From NCBI GenBank assembly GCA_013816325.1, contig JACDEP010000020.1, positions 2,161-20,428 on the forward strand: a stretch of DNA of 18,268 bases. Reading direction: 5' to 3'. Position 1 is the first letter of the stretch. Every line of letters starts with the position of its first letter. The translations under genes and the position numbers were made by a program. The notes beneath the pieces are model-generated. The model was not told the origin of the DNA. It did not search any database and saw nothing but the letters and a program-made list of their open reading frames with translations. The stretch is from Methylotenera sp. (GTDB lineage: Bacteria > Pseudomonadota > Gammaproteobacteria > Burkholderiales > Methylophilaceae). Shown here one piece after another: positions 1 through 7,289 of this stretch.

Positions 1-1
1 T

Positions 2-1726
2 TTTGATAAGCGCATTCGTGAAGCCTTAGGTATAGCCGAGGTCGAATATGCAGTTGAACCAAAATTTGACGGCTTGGCGATTACACTTACTTATGAAAAT
101 GGTATTTTTATTCAAGGTGCAACACGTGGTGATGGCTATACCGGCGAAGATGTCACGCATAATCTGCGTACTTTGCGCGCCATTCCCTTGCGTTTGAATT
201 GCGAAAACGCTCCGAAATTACTGGAAGTTCGCGGCGAAGTGCTCATGCTAAAACGCGATTTTGAAAAGCTCAACCAAACACAACAGGCAAACGGTGACAA
301 GCTATTTGCCAATCCACGCAATGCCGCGGCTGGTAGTCTGCGCCAGTTAGACCCTAATATCACCGCAAAGCGTCCTCTCACTTTCTTTGCGTATGGCTTG
401 GGTGCATCAGAAGGTGTACCGTCATTCAGCAGCCATAGTACGGCCATGGATTACATACAAAGTCTATTTCTGCCGGTCAGCAACCAACGCGCGGTTGTGC
501 AGGGTTTAGAGGGGTTGAAAACCTATTACCAGAAGATAGGCCAGATACGTGATCAGTTACCATTCGATATCGATGGTGTCGTTTATAAGGTCAACCAATT
601 TCGCCATCAGCATGAGCTTGGTTTCGTATCACGAGCACCTCGCTGGGCCATTGCCCATAAATTCCCCGCGCAGGAAGCGCTGACAATTGTTGAAGACATT
701 ACTGTGCAAGTAGGCCGCACTGGCGCTATCACCCCTGTTGCTCGTCTTAAACCGGTATTTGTCGGTGGCGTAATTGTCACCAATGCCACGCTGCATAATG
801 AGGATGAAGTACGCCGTAAAGACGTGCATATCGGCGATACCGTCAGCGTACGCAGGGCAGGGGACGTGATTCCAGAGGTCGTGGGTGTATTAGTTGAACG
901 CCGGCCTAGCAATGCCCGTCGCTTTGAAATGCCGGCTGTTTGCCCGGAATGTGGCTCGCATATCCTCAAACAGGCAGATGAAGCGGTAGCACGTTGCACC
1001 GGTGGTCTATTTTGCCCGGCACAGCGCAAACAAGCCGTGACGCATTTCGCATCTCGCCGCGCTATGGATATCGAAGGGCTAGGTGAGAAGTTAGTAGATC
1101 AATTGGTTGAAGCGAACCTAGTTCATACCTTGGCAGACATTTACAAGCTCGACTTAGCAACGCTAAGCAGTTTGGAGAGAATGGCCACTAAGTCTGCGCA
1201 AAACGTGCTGGATGCGCTTGAACATAGCAAAAAGACTACGCTGGCACGCTTTATCTACGCGCTTGGTATGCGTAACGTCGGCGAAGCCACTGCCAAAGAT
1301 TTGGCAAAGCACTTCGGTAAATTACCTGCGCTCATGCAAGCCAATGCTGAAGACTTGCTGAATGTGAACGACGTAGGCCCTGTGGTTGCAGAATCTATTA
1401 TTAACTTCTTGGGCGAGGAGCATAACCGAGAAGTAATCGCGGCCTTGTTAGCTGCCGGTATTAACTGGGCTGAAACAGATGGCAAGCAAGTAGCAACCGG
1501 GCATCTAATAGGTAAGACTTTCGTACTCACCGGCACCTTGCCGAATTTATCGCGTGATGAAGCCAAGGAGAAAATTGAAGCAGGCGGTGGTAAAGTTAGT
1601 GGTAGTGTCTCTAAAAAAACTAATTATGTAGTGGCGGGCGCGGATGCCGGCAGCAAGTTAGATAAAGCACAGGAATTGGGTGTAAACATCCTGGATGAAG
1701 CTGCATTATTGGTGCTGCTGTCATGA
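2..1726 (+). CDS. ligA: NAD-dependent DNA ligase LigA (5'-truncated by window edge)
   Basis: LigA seals nicks in duplex DNA using NAD+ during replication and repair. The reading frame is open from base 2, so the gene starts upstream of the window; 574 residues are visible against a usual length of about 670, leaving roughly 100 N-terminal residues outside. The nucleotidyltransferase motif EPKFDG is present and its lysine (codon 62–64) is the residue that becomes adenylylated. Further on lie the conserved TRGDGYTGEDVTHN and DGVVYKVN segments, an OB-fold region, a four-cysteine zinc finger (visible residues about 314, 317, 332, 338), helix-hairpin-helix repeats, and a C-terminal BRCT domain (about residues 500–574, beginning near GKTFVLTGTLPN). 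An apparent TTG start at base 74 is internal, directly after the catalytic motif, and is not the true start. The stop codon overlaps the next gene by four bases (ATGA). Confidence 0.97.
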   Translation, partial: FDKRIREALGIAEVEYAVEPKFDGLAITLTYENGIFIQGATRGDGYTGEDVTHNLRTLRAIPLRLNCENAPKLLEVRGEVLMLKRDFEKLNQTQQANGDKLFANPRNAAAGSLRQLDPNITAKRPLTFFAYGLGASEGVPSFSSHSTAMDYIQSLFLPVSNQRAVVQGLEGLKTYYQKIGQIRDQLPFDIDGVVYKVNQFRHQHELGFVSRAPRWAIAHKFPAQEALTIVEDITVQVGRTGAITPVARLKPVFVGGVIVTNATLHNEDEVRRKDVHIGDTVSVRRAGDVIPEVVGVLVERRPSNARRFEMPAVCPECGSHILKQADEAVARCTGGLFCPAQRKQAVTHFASRRAMDIEGLGEKLVDQLVEANLVHTLADIYKLDLATLSSLERMATKSAQNVLDALEHSKKTTLARFIYALGMRNVGEATAKDLAKHFGKLPALMQANAEDLLNVNDVGPVVAESIINFLGEEHNREVIAALLAAGINWAETDGKQVATGHLIGKTFVLTGTLPNLSRDEAKEKIEAGGGKVSGSVSKKTNYVVAGADAGSKLDKAQELGVNILDEAALLVLLS

Positions 1727-2535
1727 GCCAGCAAGATTACCAGCAATACCTAGAACCGGTAATCGCGATCGCTAAAGCTGCTGGCGAGGCGATTATGGAA
1801 GTCTATTCCACCGACTTCAGCGTGATAAAAAAAGAAGATAATTCGCCCTTGACCCAGGCAGATGTCGCCGCACACAATATTATTGTTAATGCGCTTAAAC
1901 AGCTTACTCCGGATATTCCTAGCATCTCCGAAGAGTCTGAAGATATTTTACCCGGCATTCGCAATCAGTGGCGCCGATACTGGCTGATCGACCCATTGGA
2001 TGGCACGCGAGAGTTCGTAAAGCGCAACGGTGAATTCACGGTCAATATCGCATTGATAGATAACCATAGTCCAGTTTTAGGCGTTGTCTATGCACCGGTA
2101 AAAGAATTGTTATATTTTGCCAGCTATCAATCTGGGGCTTATAAACAACTAAATGGTCATGAAAGTGAAAAAATAAGCATCAAAAAATTTGATGCATGTA
2201 AACCAATTATAGCGGGTAGTCGTTCACATCAAGAGCAGAATCTATTCGATTTCATTCAAAATATTCAAATGAAGTTCGGTGTGGCTCCTGAAATTATTAG
2301 CATCGGTAGCTCACTTAAAATATGCTTGGTAGCGGATGGCACAGCGGATGTTTATCCCAGGCTAGGACCTACTTTTGAATGGGATACAGCTGCTGGTCAT
2401 TGCGTATTAAATGAAGCAGGTGGGAATATTGTGAATGAACAAGGCCTACCTTTGTTATATAACAACAAACCATCGTTATTAAACCCCTTTTTCTTTGCTA
2501 CGAATGGCGCGGTTCAGTGGGAAAAATTTTTATAG
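1723..2535 (+). CDS. cysQ: 3'(2'),5'-bisphosphate nucleotidase, CysQ type
   Basis: This is a member of the inositol monophosphatase superfamily, closest in motif pattern to CysQ, which hydrolyses 3'-phosphoadenosine 5'-phosphate to AMP and so recycles the by-product of sulfate assimilation. The 270 residues match the usual CysQ length. Metal-binding motifs are visible: the acidic SEE (residues 69–71), WLIDPLDGTREFVKRNGEF (D90 and D93 bind metal) and EWDTAAGH (D221). The REF following DPLDGT is typical of CysQ rather than of inositol monophosphatase itself. The start overlaps the ligA stop (ATGA), implying translational coupling and one transcript. Substrate is inferred from family resemblance; a broader phosphatase role cannot be excluded. 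Confidence 0.9.
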   Translation: MSQQDYQQYLEPVIAIAKAAGEAIMEVYSTDFSVIKKEDNSPLTQADVAAHNIIVNALKQLTPDIPSISEESEDILPGIRNQWRRYWLIDPLDGTREFVKRNGEFTVNIALIDNHSPVLGVVYAPVKELLYFASYQSGAYKQLNGHESEKISIKKFDACKPIIAGSRSHQEQNLFDFIQNIQMKFGVAPEIISIGSSLKICLVADGTADVYPRLGPTFEWDTAAGHCVLNEAGGNIVNEQGLPLLYNNKPSLLNPFFFATNGAVQWEKFL

Positions 2536-2554
2536 TTGTATTAATGGATATCAA

Positions 2555-3451
2555 ATGAAATTTACTTTAGTATTGCTCGCTATTTCCCTGTTTATTAACA
2601 ATGTTTACGCAATGGATGCTGAGACTTCAGCCTGTAATTCTGCTGTAGAAAAGGGTGACTCTGCCACAGCATTGCAACTTGCTAATAAAGTTTTACATGG
2701 CAATAAAAATGATAAGGAAGCCTTGATATGTCTTGGTCGTGCTTTGAGTCTAAAAGGCGATGTAGAAGCGGCGATTACTACTTACAAAGCGGCTGCGGCT
2801 CAGGCAACAACACCTTTAGACAAAACGATCATTGCTATCCTGAGTGGTAATACCTATAAGAAGGCTAAGCAATATAACCAGGCAATCGCAAGCTATCAAC
2901 TGGCTGCCATTAATGCAAAAACTGATAAAAACCAGCAATTCGAGCGCATTAGCCAAAACTTGATTGGGGATACCTATTTTGAAAACAAACGCTATCAAGA
3001 GGCTTTAGATACCTATTTAGCCGCAAGTAAATTGGTAGAGAATGATAATGACCGCGGTGAGAGCTTTGAAAACATTGCAAATACCTACCACCGAATGAAT
3101 AAGAATGACGACGCGCTGGAATATCAGGTCAAAGCTTACTTTATGAATGAGCGTATAGGCACCTTAGATCAGTATGCGCATTCCAGTATTGAGCTTGGCC
3201 GTTATTACATCCTCAATAAAAATTATAATAGCGCTGAAAATGTCCTGAACAAAATTATCAAAATAGCCAAGGACCAAGGTGGTGCGTACTACGAGGCCCA
3301 AGGCAGTTACTTGCTAGCTAAGGTTAAGGTAGCCCATGGTGATATTGCTGGTGCAAAGACCTTGGTAGAGAACGCCAAGACCATTGCCAAAAATACTCAT
3401 GACCAAGAGCTAGCTCAGGAAATTGACCAAGAAACACAAGGTTTGTTTTAA
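2555..3451 (+). CDS. Exported tetratricopeptide-repeat protein
   Basis: The frame is open from 2495, but I place the start at the ATG at 2555. From there the protein begins with a clear signal peptide (MKFTLVLLAISLFINNVYA, cleavage expected after the final Ala), and the upstream extension would overlap cysQ and bury the signal. The predicted protein is 298 residues. After the signal come helical repeats of TPR character: the A/Y/A spacing is seen in GDVEAAITTYKAAAAQA, KQYNQAIASYQLAAINA, KRYQEALDTYLAASKLV, KNDDALEYQVKAYFM and KNYNSAENVLNKIIKIA. TPR proteins are scaffolds for protein contacts; a periplasmic location is inferred. It starts 19 bases after cysQ and probably shares its transcript. 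I cannot assign a specific partner or pathway. Confidence 0.8.
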   Translation: MKFTLVLLAISLFINNVYAMDAETSACNSAVEKGDSATALQLANKVLHGNKNDKEALICLGRALSLKGDVEAAITTYKAAAAQATTPLDKTIIAILSGNTYKKAKQYNQAIASYQLAAINAKTDKNQQFERISQNLIGDTYFENKRYQEALDTYLAASKLVENDNDRGESFENIANTYHRMNKNDDALEYQVKAYFMNERIGTLDQYAHSSIELGRYYILNKNYNSAENVLNKIIKIAKDQGGAYYEAQGSYLLAKVKVAHGDIAGAKTLVENAKTIAKNTHDQELAQEIDQETQGLF

Positions 3452-3463
3452 CCGCAATAAAAA

Positions 3464-3496
3464 TGCAAATAATATGTAATGCAAAATAATATGTAA
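3464..3496. repeat. Tandem 16/17-bp direct repeat upstream of msrP
   Basis: Two adjacent copies of an AT-rich unit: TGCAAATAATATGTAA at 3464–3479 and TGCAAAATAATATGTAA at 3480–3496, differing only by one extra A. They sit between the TPR gene stop and the msrP start, about 90 bases before msrP. Adjacent direct copies in a promoter-sized gap could be a regulator binding site, but no known operator is recognised and chance or slippage duplication is possible. Confidence 0.6.
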
Positions 3497-3583
3497 GGGC
3501 AAGCGCACTGTGGCGACTAACGATCAGTCAAATTATCCGTTTCTTATTTACGTTTATTTATACTTTTAGTTAAGGCCAGCGCG

Positions 3584-4618
3584 ATGCTCATTCACAAAAA
3601 ATCCGACATCATTCCTTCTGAAATTACCTCGAAAGAGGTGTTTGATAATCGTCGGCATTTTATTCAACAAGCTGGCTTTGGTATGTTGGCAAGTTCTGCG
3701 GCAATTTTAAGCCCCGCCTTGCAAGCGGCCACCTTAAATTCAGGTACCACCGAAGGGGCCGGCAGGCTAATAGGGCGAGCCAACACACCGCCGCCTCTTA
3801 CATTAAGGTCCCACCAGAAAATCACTGGATATACCAAAAGCACCTACGGCGTGGGCGAGAAGCTCACTCCATATGCGGATGTGACAACCTATAATAACTA
3901 TTACGAATTTGGCACCGATAAAGCTGAACCAGCTATCCAATCCAAGTTATTCAAACCATCCCCATGGTCGGTTGCTGTAGAAGGCGAAGTAAAAAAAAAT
4001 AAAACCATCAGTATCGACGAGATATTCAAATTAGCACCGCTAGAAGAGCGCATCTACCGTATGCGCTGTGTAGAAGGCTGGTCTATGGTGATTCCCTGGA
4101 TTGGTTTCCCTTTAGCGCAATTGATTAAATGGGCTGAACCGAACAGCAATGCAAGATATGTAGAATTCATTTCCAAAGCAGATCCCCAAGAAATGCCAGG
4201 CACTAATATACCGATACTAGATTGGCCCTATAACGAAGGCTTACGTATGGATGAAGCCATGAATCCTTTAACTATTATGGCTGTAGGTTTATATGGTGAG
4301 CAATTACCTAACCAAAACGGTGCGCCTATGCGGTTGGTTGTGCCCTGGAAGTATGGTTTTAAAGGCGCTAAAGCCATAGTAAAAATCCGCTTCACGGATA
4401 AAATGCCTACGACCAGTTGGATGAAAGCTGGCCCTAATGAATATGGCTTTTATGCAAATGTAAACCCTCAGGTTGAACATCCACGCTGGACGCAATCCTC
4501 AGAAAAACGTATTGGTGCAGGCTTATTTGCCGGGCGCATTAAAACGCAAATGTTCAATGGTTATACAGAGCAGGTAGGGCAGATATATGCTGGTATGGAT
4601 TTACGAAAAAATTTCTAA
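3584..4618 (+). CDS. msrP: Methionine sulfoxide reductase catalytic subunit MsrP (YedY), molybdopterin enzyme
   Basis: MsrP is a periplasmic molybdenum enzyme that reduces methionine sulfoxide in envelope proteins damaged by reactive oxygen or chlorine. The 344 residues match the family. The N-terminus carries a twin-arginine signal (RRHFIQQAGFGML, R23–R24, then a hydrophobic stretch ending near SPALQAA), as expected for a protein exported folded with its cofactor. C162 in YRMRCVEGWSMVIPW is the expected Mo-ligating cysteine. GAPMRLVVPWKYGFKGAKAIVKI is the conserved sulfite-oxidase-fold segment. AAGG about eight bases before the ATG supports the start. The partner membrane subunit follows nine bases downstream. 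A 132-base gap upstream, containing a tandem repeat, probably holds the promoter, though I could not define clear -35/-10 boxes. Confidence 0.96.
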   Translation: MLIHKKSDIIPSEITSKEVFDNRRHFIQQAGFGMLASSAAILSPALQAATLNSGTTEGAGRLIGRANTPPPLTLRSHQKITGYTKSTYGVGEKLTPYADVTTYNNYYEFGTDKAEPAIQSKLFKPSPWSVAVEGEVKKNKTISIDEIFKLAPLEERIYRMRCVEGWSMVIPWIGFPLAQLIKWAEPNSNARYVEFISKADPQEMPGTNIPILDWPYNEGLRMDEAMNPLTIMAVGLYGEQLPNQNGAPMRLVVPWKYGFKGAKAIVKIRFTDKMPTTSWMKAGPNEYGFYANVNPQVEHPRWTQSSEKRIGAGLFAGRIKTQMFNGYTEQVGQIYAGMDLRKNF

Positions 4619-4627
4619 GGTTTTCCC

Positions 4628-5266
4628 ATGTTACGTTCCTTAAGTGCCACACCTAATAAAGCCCAAATCTCAAGAATTAAGGGTTTAGTCTTTGCACTGT
4701 GCCTGGTGCCGCTCGCCAGACTTATTTGGCTTGGTTTTCATGATGACCTGTCAGCAAACCCGGTGGAGTTTATAGAGCGTTCTACTGGGTTCTGGGCACT
4801 TTTTATATTGTTGGTGACTCTGGCGCTAACCCCTATCAAGCTTATTAGTGGCCGTGTCTGGCAAATTCAGTTGCGTCGCATGTTAGGCTTATTTATGTTC
4901 TTTTATGCATGCCTGCATATTATTACCTACGTCTGGCTAGATTTTGCATTCAATTGGCTGGATATCACTAAAGACATTACTAAACATCCCCGCATTCTTG
5001 TTGGTTTTGCAGCTTTTATGTTGGCTGTGCCGCTGGCTGCAACTTCTACTAATGCCATGGTAAGGCGCTTGCGAAATAACTGGAAGAAGCTGCATCAATT
5101 GGTATATTTAATTGCGATATTGGCTGTGATACATTTCTGGTGGCTTGTAAAAAAAGACATCCGGGAGCCCTTGTTATATGCCGTCATCTTAATCGCCTTA
5201 CTTGGCATCCGGGTTTACTATAAAACTGCATTGGCTGATAAATCCAAGAGTATTCCTAGGGACTAA
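4628..5266 (+). CDS. msrQ: Haem-binding membrane subunit MsrQ (YedZ)
   Basis: MsrQ is the inner-membrane b-type cytochrome that passes electrons from the quinone pool or a cytoplasmic flavin reductase to periplasmic MsrP. The 212 residues contain about six hydrophobic helices. Candidate haem-ligand histidines are visible at H97 (YACLHIITYVW), H156 (KKLHQLVYL) and H169 (AVIHFWWLVKKD), matching the pattern of the ferric reductase-like transmembrane domain. The gene starts nine bases after msrP and is preceded by AAGG overlapping the msrP stop, so the two are co-transcribed. The pairing of the two genes is the strongest evidence for both assignments. Confidence 0.95.
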   Translation: MLRSLSATPNKAQISRIKGLVFALCLVPLARLIWLGFHDDLSANPVEFIERSTGFWALFILLVTLALTPIKLISGRVWQIQLRRMLGLFMFFYACLHIITYVWLDFAFNWLDITKDITKHPRILVGFAAFMLAVPLAATSTNAMVRRLRNNWKKLHQLVYLIAILAVIHFWWLVKKDIREPLLYAVILIALLGIRVYYKTALADKSKSIPRD

Positions 5267-5387
5267 TAGCCATCCTCACATTTATTTTTTAAGGAACCTG
5301 TAAGTATCACACCCCTATAGCGACCAAGTAGCAGGCGGGTAAAGTAATACTCGCATTATTCAACCGATGAATCCAAGGGGATTTTGA

Positions 5388-5903
5388 ATGCAGAACTTTA
5401 GTTTAGTGACTTGTGGAATTAACTCTTACAAAAAAGCCATATCATATCTCGATTTTTTTGCTGATAGTCTGCCACAACTACTGCTGCGCCTGATTTTAGC
5501 GTGGGAGTTCGGTAAAGCCGGGCTTGAAAAACTACATGGCACCAATTGGTTTGCGGATATTACATTCCCGTTCCCATTCAATTTATTACCACCGGGTATA
5601 AGCTGGCATATCGCTACCTTCTTTGAAATTGCCGGTGCAGCGGCCTTGATTATTGGTTTAGCTACACGTTTTTTCTCGATCTCCTTGATTATATTAACCA
5701 TCGTGGCAATTGCAGCGGTTCATTGGCCTGAGCACTGGAGCACACTAGGGGAGCTTACTACGGGCTTTCGTATAGTTGATGAAACCAACGATGGTTTTGG
5801 TAATTACGAACTACCGCTATTATTTATTGTGATGCTATTACCGTTATTATTCGGCGGGGCAGGGAAGTTGAGTGTGGATTACTTGCTAAAGAGAAAGTGC
5901 TAG
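5388..5903 (+). CDS. DoxX-family membrane protein
   Basis: The 171-residue protein has four hydrophobic segments and the DoxX signature near its N-terminus (LLLRLILAWEFGKAGLEKL), followed by a second helix containing FFEIAGAAALIIGLATRF. DoxX proteins are small inner-membrane proteins of uncertain biochemistry, often linked to quinone chemistry or oxidative stress. An AAGGGG Shine-Dalgarno sequence about seven to eight bases before the ATG supports the start at 5388. It lies 121 bases downstream of msrQ on the same strand, which leaves room for its own promoter. Its position beside msrPQ is consistent with an envelope redox role, but this is inference. It ends in front of a stem-loop at 5916–5945. 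Confidence 0.88.
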   Translation: MQNFSLVTCGINSYKKAISYLDFFADSLPQLLLRLILAWEFGKAGLEKLHGTNWFADITFPFPFNLLPPGISWHIATFFEIAGAAALIIGLATRFFSISLIILTIVAIAAVHWPEHWSTLGELTTGFRIVDETNDGFGNYELPLLFIVMLLPLLFGGAGKLSVDYLLKRKC

Positions 5904-5915
5904 TAATAGAACCTT

Positions 5916-5945
5916 AACGCCATTTTTAACTTAATAAATGGCGTT
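5916..5945 (+). terminator. Stem-loop after the DoxX gene (terminator-like, no U tract)
   Basis: A perfect 10-bp inverted repeat, AACGCCATTT (5916–5925) and AAATGGCGTT (5936–5945), encloses a 10-base loop and begins 13 bases after the DoxX stop codon. No run of T follows the stem on either strand, so it may be a 3'-end stabilising or Rho-assisted structure rather than a full intrinsic terminator. Confidence 0.55.
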
Positions 5946-6296
5946 GTAAGCTAAAGCCATTTCAGGGTCTAAACGTAATGGTACATCTGTACACTTGACG
6001 ACATTTTTTATTAATTACCCGAGACCTTAACTACTGCATGCAAACATGTGCATTTTTACCCACAATATTTTTTGGCTCCTTGTATGCTCTACACCTTTAA
6101 CATCTATGCGAAAAGCCTGACTGCTAGGCAAAGGCTTAGCTTAAGGTTGTGCATCAGTCACTAGCTTTGCTGGGCGGAATATACTGCACGTTTATAGGCC
6201 CCTGCTACTTCGTTATCAACCAACTGTATAAGCTCTATCAACTTAAGAGATATACCCCATCATCCAGAACTGAATATTATTAGCTACTCACAACAA
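5946..6296. other. Non-coding stretch; no gene recognised
   Basis: I see no ORF above about 20 codons on either strand with a credible ribosome site. The sequence contains small local dyads, for example AAGCC at 6114–6118 with GGCTT at 6133–6137, and ends at an intrinsic terminator (6297–6323). A plus-strand small RNA ending there is possible but unproven. Otherwise this looks like spacer sequence. Confidence 0.4.
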
Positions 6297-6323
6297 AAAA
6301 GCTGCCTTTTTTGGGCAGCTTTT
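6297..6323. terminator. Bidirectional Rho-independent terminator
   Basis: A 10-bp stem, AAAAGCTGCC (6297–6306) and GGCAGCTTTT (6314–6323), with a seven-base loop. Read on the minus strand the stem ends in a run of six T (complement of 6295–6300); on the plus strand only four T are available. It can therefore stop transcripts from both sides but is better oriented for minus-strand transcripts coming from the 6.4–6.6 kb region. Confidence 0.8.
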
Positions 6324-6487
6324 AGGGGGATAACTATGAGATTAATCCCGGTTGAGCAAAAGTAGATTAAATTAAATAAACGTTCATTGAAATAGGAATT
6401 TTTATTATAAAAGCGTAAGCGTTATCCTACAGCTACGGAACCAACCCAGTTAGGCTGTTTTAACCCCAATACTTAATTGAAAATTAA

Positions 6488-6565
6488 TTACTTGCCAGAC
6501 CAAAAGAACCACAACAATAAAAAAATTACTTTGGTAAACTTATCATGAGTTTTTTTATCCTTCAT
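6488..6565 (-). CDS. Possible 25-residue single-helix membrane microprotein
   Basis: A very short ATG-to-TAA frame encoding a basic N-terminus (MKDKKTHDKFTK) followed by one strongly hydrophobic segment (VIFLLLWFFWSG). This is the typical layout of a bacterial membrane microprotein with its N-terminus in the cytoplasm. No convincing Shine-Dalgarno sequence precedes the ATG. It lies between two minus-strand-oriented terminators (6664–6694 upstream and 6297–6323 downstream), so it would need its own promoter. At this length the frame could arise by chance; the amino-acid pattern is the only positive evidence. Confidence 0.28.
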   Translation of the reverse strand: MKDKKTHDKFTKVIFLLLWFFWSGK

Positions 6566-6663
6566 TAGTTTTCTAAAACTAAAGCGATTATTAGCAAAGA
6601 AATACAAAATTCAATGACTACTCATTGGCCAATATACGTACCAATATTATCAGAACTTATAAT

Positions 6664-6694
6664 CATTAAAAAAGCCACCGGATCAGAATGGCTT
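6664..6694 (-). terminator. Rho-independent terminator for the 58-residue small gene
   Basis: On the minus strand the stem is AAGCCA (complement of 6689–6694) and TGGCTT (complement of 6672–6677) around an 11-base loop, and it runs directly into six T (complement of 6668–6673). The hairpin lies 26 bases downstream of the stop codon of the small gene at 6721–6897 and on the same strand, which supports that gene being a real transcription unit. The stem is short (6 bp). Confidence 0.6.
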
Positions 6695-6720
6695 GAATTG
6701 ATCATTGGATATTTCTGCAA

Positions 6721-6897
6721 TTAAAATTCATGTCCATTTCGGTCTTTTGCTATGACATAAACTATAACTGCTAAAAAAATAAAAATCTCAACGGCGAACC
6801 ACCATATTCCAAGGTAGTTATCAATCGCGAATGCGCTTGTCCCACCAATAATGAGCAAGAGAAGGGTGATTATTACGTATCTATGTTTTTTTAACAT
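6721..6897 (-). CDS. Small two-helix membrane protein (58 residues), unknown function
   Basis: A complete ATG-to-TAA frame of 58 codons. The product starts with a basic MLKKHRY, followed by a hydrophobic segment (VIITLLLLIIGGTSAFAI), a short polar turn (DNYLG), a second hydrophobic segment (IWWFAVEIFIFLAVIVYVIA) and a charged tail (KDRNGHEF). This is a plausible two-pass inner-membrane hairpin with both ends in the cytoplasm; the first segment could instead be read as a signal anchor. GAGG lies about ten bases before the ATG on the minus strand. An intrinsic terminator follows 26 bases after the stop. No family is recognised. The coherent topology, ribosome site and terminator together make it more credible than the other short frames here. 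Confidence 0.6.
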   Translation of the reverse strand: MLKKHRYVIITLLLLIIGGTSAFAIDNYLGIWWFAVEIFIFLAVIVYVIAKDRNGHEF

Positions 6898-6963
6898 TGC
6901 GCTACCGCCTCGTAGTTAGCTTACCTATTCGTACTATTTAAGCCAAGTGGTTCAGTCATATTA

Positions 6964-7056
6964 ATGCATATATTGCTGGTTGCTTTTATTCATTTGGGTA
7001 TACAGTTTTTTACACTTGTCGTTATCAAAGACGCGTATATTAAAAATTCGCATTGA
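6964..7056 (+). CDS. Possible 30-residue hydrophobic microprotein
   Basis: A short ATG-to-TGA frame encoding a single hydrophobic helix (HILLVAFIHLGIQFFTLVVI) and a polar tail. It ends 15 bases before the next small membrane ORF on the same strand (7072–7173), so the two could be a tandem pair. No Shine-Dalgarno sequence is visible before the ATG, so this may simply be part of the leader of the downstream ORF. Confidence 0.22.
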   Translation: MHILLVAFIHLGIQFFTLVVIKDAYIKNSH

Positions 7057-7061
7057 CTAGT

Positions 7062-7067
7062 GGAGGA
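7062..7067 (+). promoter_or_regulatory. Strong ribosome binding site for the 33-residue ORF
   Basis: GGAGGA at 7062–7067 precedes the ATG at 7072 by four bases. It is a near-perfect complement of the 16S rRNA 3' end and is the best Shine-Dalgarno match in this otherwise gene-poor region. It is the main reason for calling the very short ORF that follows. Confidence 0.6.
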
Positions 7068-7071
7068 TAAT

Positions 7072-7173
7072 ATGAATAAAACAGTAGCTATAGTCATAGT
7101 ATCAGTGTTAATTGCAATACTTTGGATGGTGATGCATTATTACAATCAGCCAATACCGTTAGCCGCATTATAA
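7072..7173 (+). CDS. Small single-helix membrane protein (33 residues), unknown function
   Basis: A 33-codon frame starting directly behind a strong GGAGGA ribosome site. The product has a short basic start (MNKT), one uninterrupted hydrophobic helix (VAIVIVSVLIAILWMVM) and a polar tail (HYYNQPIPLAAL). It is therefore predicted to be a bitopic inner-membrane microprotein. A stem-loop with a nine-pair stem (two G·U pairs) follows at 7196–7220. No family is recognised. At 33 codons a chance frame is possible, but the combination of ribosome site and clean helix is unusual. Confidence 0.52.
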   Translation: MNKTVAIVIVSVLIAILWMVMHYYNQPIPLAAL

Positions 7174-7195
7174 ACTTCATTTCATGTCATTTAAT

Positions 7196-7220
7196 AAAGG
7201 TCAGTCATAAGCTGGTCTTT
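7196..7220 (+). terminator. Weak terminator-like stem-loop after the 33-residue ORF
   Basis: AAAGGTCAG (7196–7204) can pair with CTGGTCTTT (7212–7220) through nine pairs, two of them G·U, around a seven-base loop. Only a broken T-rich stretch follows (AGTTATTTCT). It lies 23 bases after the stop of the 33-residue ORF. Confidence 0.4.
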
Positions 7221-7289
7221 AGTTATTTCTGAGCTGTATAAACTTTAAAAAATCGCTGGTAACAGAACAATAGATAAGCCCCTTAATTG

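Noticed and set aside
136..447. Minus-strand open frame of 103 codons inside ligA
   Set aside because: It overlaps a well-supported ligA coding region and its translation has no family features; a shadow frame.
2495..2554. Upstream extension of the TPR protein from an earlier start
   Set aside because: It would overlap cysQ and place 20 residues in front of a clear signal peptide; the ATG at 2555 is better.
5293..5325. GGAAC-type ECF sigma promoter before the DoxX gene
   Set aside because: GGAACC is present at 5293, but a matching -10 element (CGAC at 5321) is about 23 bases away, too far for an ECF promoter.
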